From Cyanidiococcus yangmingshanensis (Eukaryota > Rhodophyta > Bangiophyceae > Cyanidiales > Cyanidiaceae): 64,000 bases of DNA. Positions within the stretch are counted from its first letter, which is position 1. The number at the start of each line of letters is the position of its first letter. The notes under the pieces were generated by a model. It ran no database searches. It saw only the letters and a program-made list of their open reading frames with translations, and was not told the DNA's origin. Below, one piece after another: positions 63,752 to 64,000 of this stretch. The position numbers and the translations under genes were made by a program. The stretch covers positions 186,001-250,000 of the forward strand of contig VWRR01000011.1 of NCBI GenBank assembly GCA_013995675.1, written 5' to 3'.

Positions 63752-64000
63752 GCTCGCGGCCGCCTTGCGCTGCCTACTTTCCTGAACGACAAACCGCACC
63801 GACTGTCAAAACGGTCGGGGGAATGCCCGAGTCGTGTTATTTGCTGTGGTTCATATTTTAGGAAGCCACGCTCGGCTACTGGGGACGCTCAGAGTGCGCG
63901 TGTCAAGACTTTCGGGAAATAGACTGCGTCGCAGATGCAAGGCCTTGAGTTGCCGGGCACCAGCAACTCTTCATTTTGTTTGACAGAATGTGCATGCGAG
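63752..64000. other. 3' region of RPLP1
   Basis: No gene recognised in the last 249 bases. Confidence 0.5.

Noticed and set aside
9-64000. Retrovirus-like, Polinton, DNA transposon or insertion element
   Set aside because: I saw no transposase, reverse transcriptase, integrase, capsid gene or long terminal repeat anywhere in the window.

Overview
The window looks like a gene-dense nuclear segment from a photosynthetic eukaryote, most likely an intron-poor cyanidiophyte-type red alga; that placement is inference. The support is about 28 recognisable eukaryotic protein genes in 64 kb, almost all on long uninterrupted reading frames, fairly high GC, short spacers with genes on both strands, and a mix of general eukaryotic genes (PI4K beta, AMP deaminase, GRIM-19, ribosomal P1, NIFK-like RRM, mitochondrial IDH) with plant-lineage or plastid genes (peroxiredoxin Q, y-type-like thioredoxin, RUS family, phytochelatin synthase, an FNR-like domain of PKIWI502 type, a cyanobacterial-like M16 peptidase). 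I saw no rRNA, no convincing tRNA, no CRISPR array and no transposon or virus-like element.

Layout. 0-9.5 kb: an unknown protein, a nucleotide-sugar transporter, a CDCA7-type zinc-finger protein, phytochelatin synthase, and two peroxiredoxin Q genes facing away from each other. 10-17 kb: AMP deaminase, a nine-copy 16-bp minisatellite, mitochondrial NAD-isocitrate dehydrogenase, and a thioredoxin. 17-29 kb: an ABC-F ATPase, the complex I subunit GRIM-19, a RAD5/RAD16-like SNF2 ATPase, and an F-box/LRR protein. 29-42 kb: an NST1-family protein with a long low-complexity tail, a nucleolar RRM protein, a ribokinase-family kinase, a RUS (DUF647) protein, PI4K beta, and a gamma-glutamylcyclotransferase-like protein. 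43-49 kb is sparser: an unknown minus-strand frame, a Josephin deubiquitinase, and an unknown CxxC protein. 49-64 kb: an M16 peptidase with a twin-arginine signal, an FNR-like/J-domain fusion, mitochondrial SSB, an unknown 553-residue protein, an RsfS/Iojap protein, an MBOAT acyltransferase and ribosomal protein P1.

Frame breaks. About eleven genes are split by one to three frame changes, although conserved sequence continues on both sides. Most shift the frame by +1, and where the junction can be placed it falls in a short homopolymer. Uncorrected long-read indels explain this better than gene decay, so split genes are annotated here as single loci.

Functional themes. Several genes concern thiols, glutathione, metals or peroxide (phytochelatin synthase, two PrxQ, thioredoxin, GGCT-like protein). 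Others serve organelle biogenesis (RsfS, SSB, GRIM-19, IDH, M16 peptidase, J protein). As usual in eukaryotes, adjacency does not imply an operon. The most novel-looking item is the uninterrupted FNR-like plus J-domain fusion at 51785-53716, followed by the apparently Tat-targeted M16 peptidase beside it.
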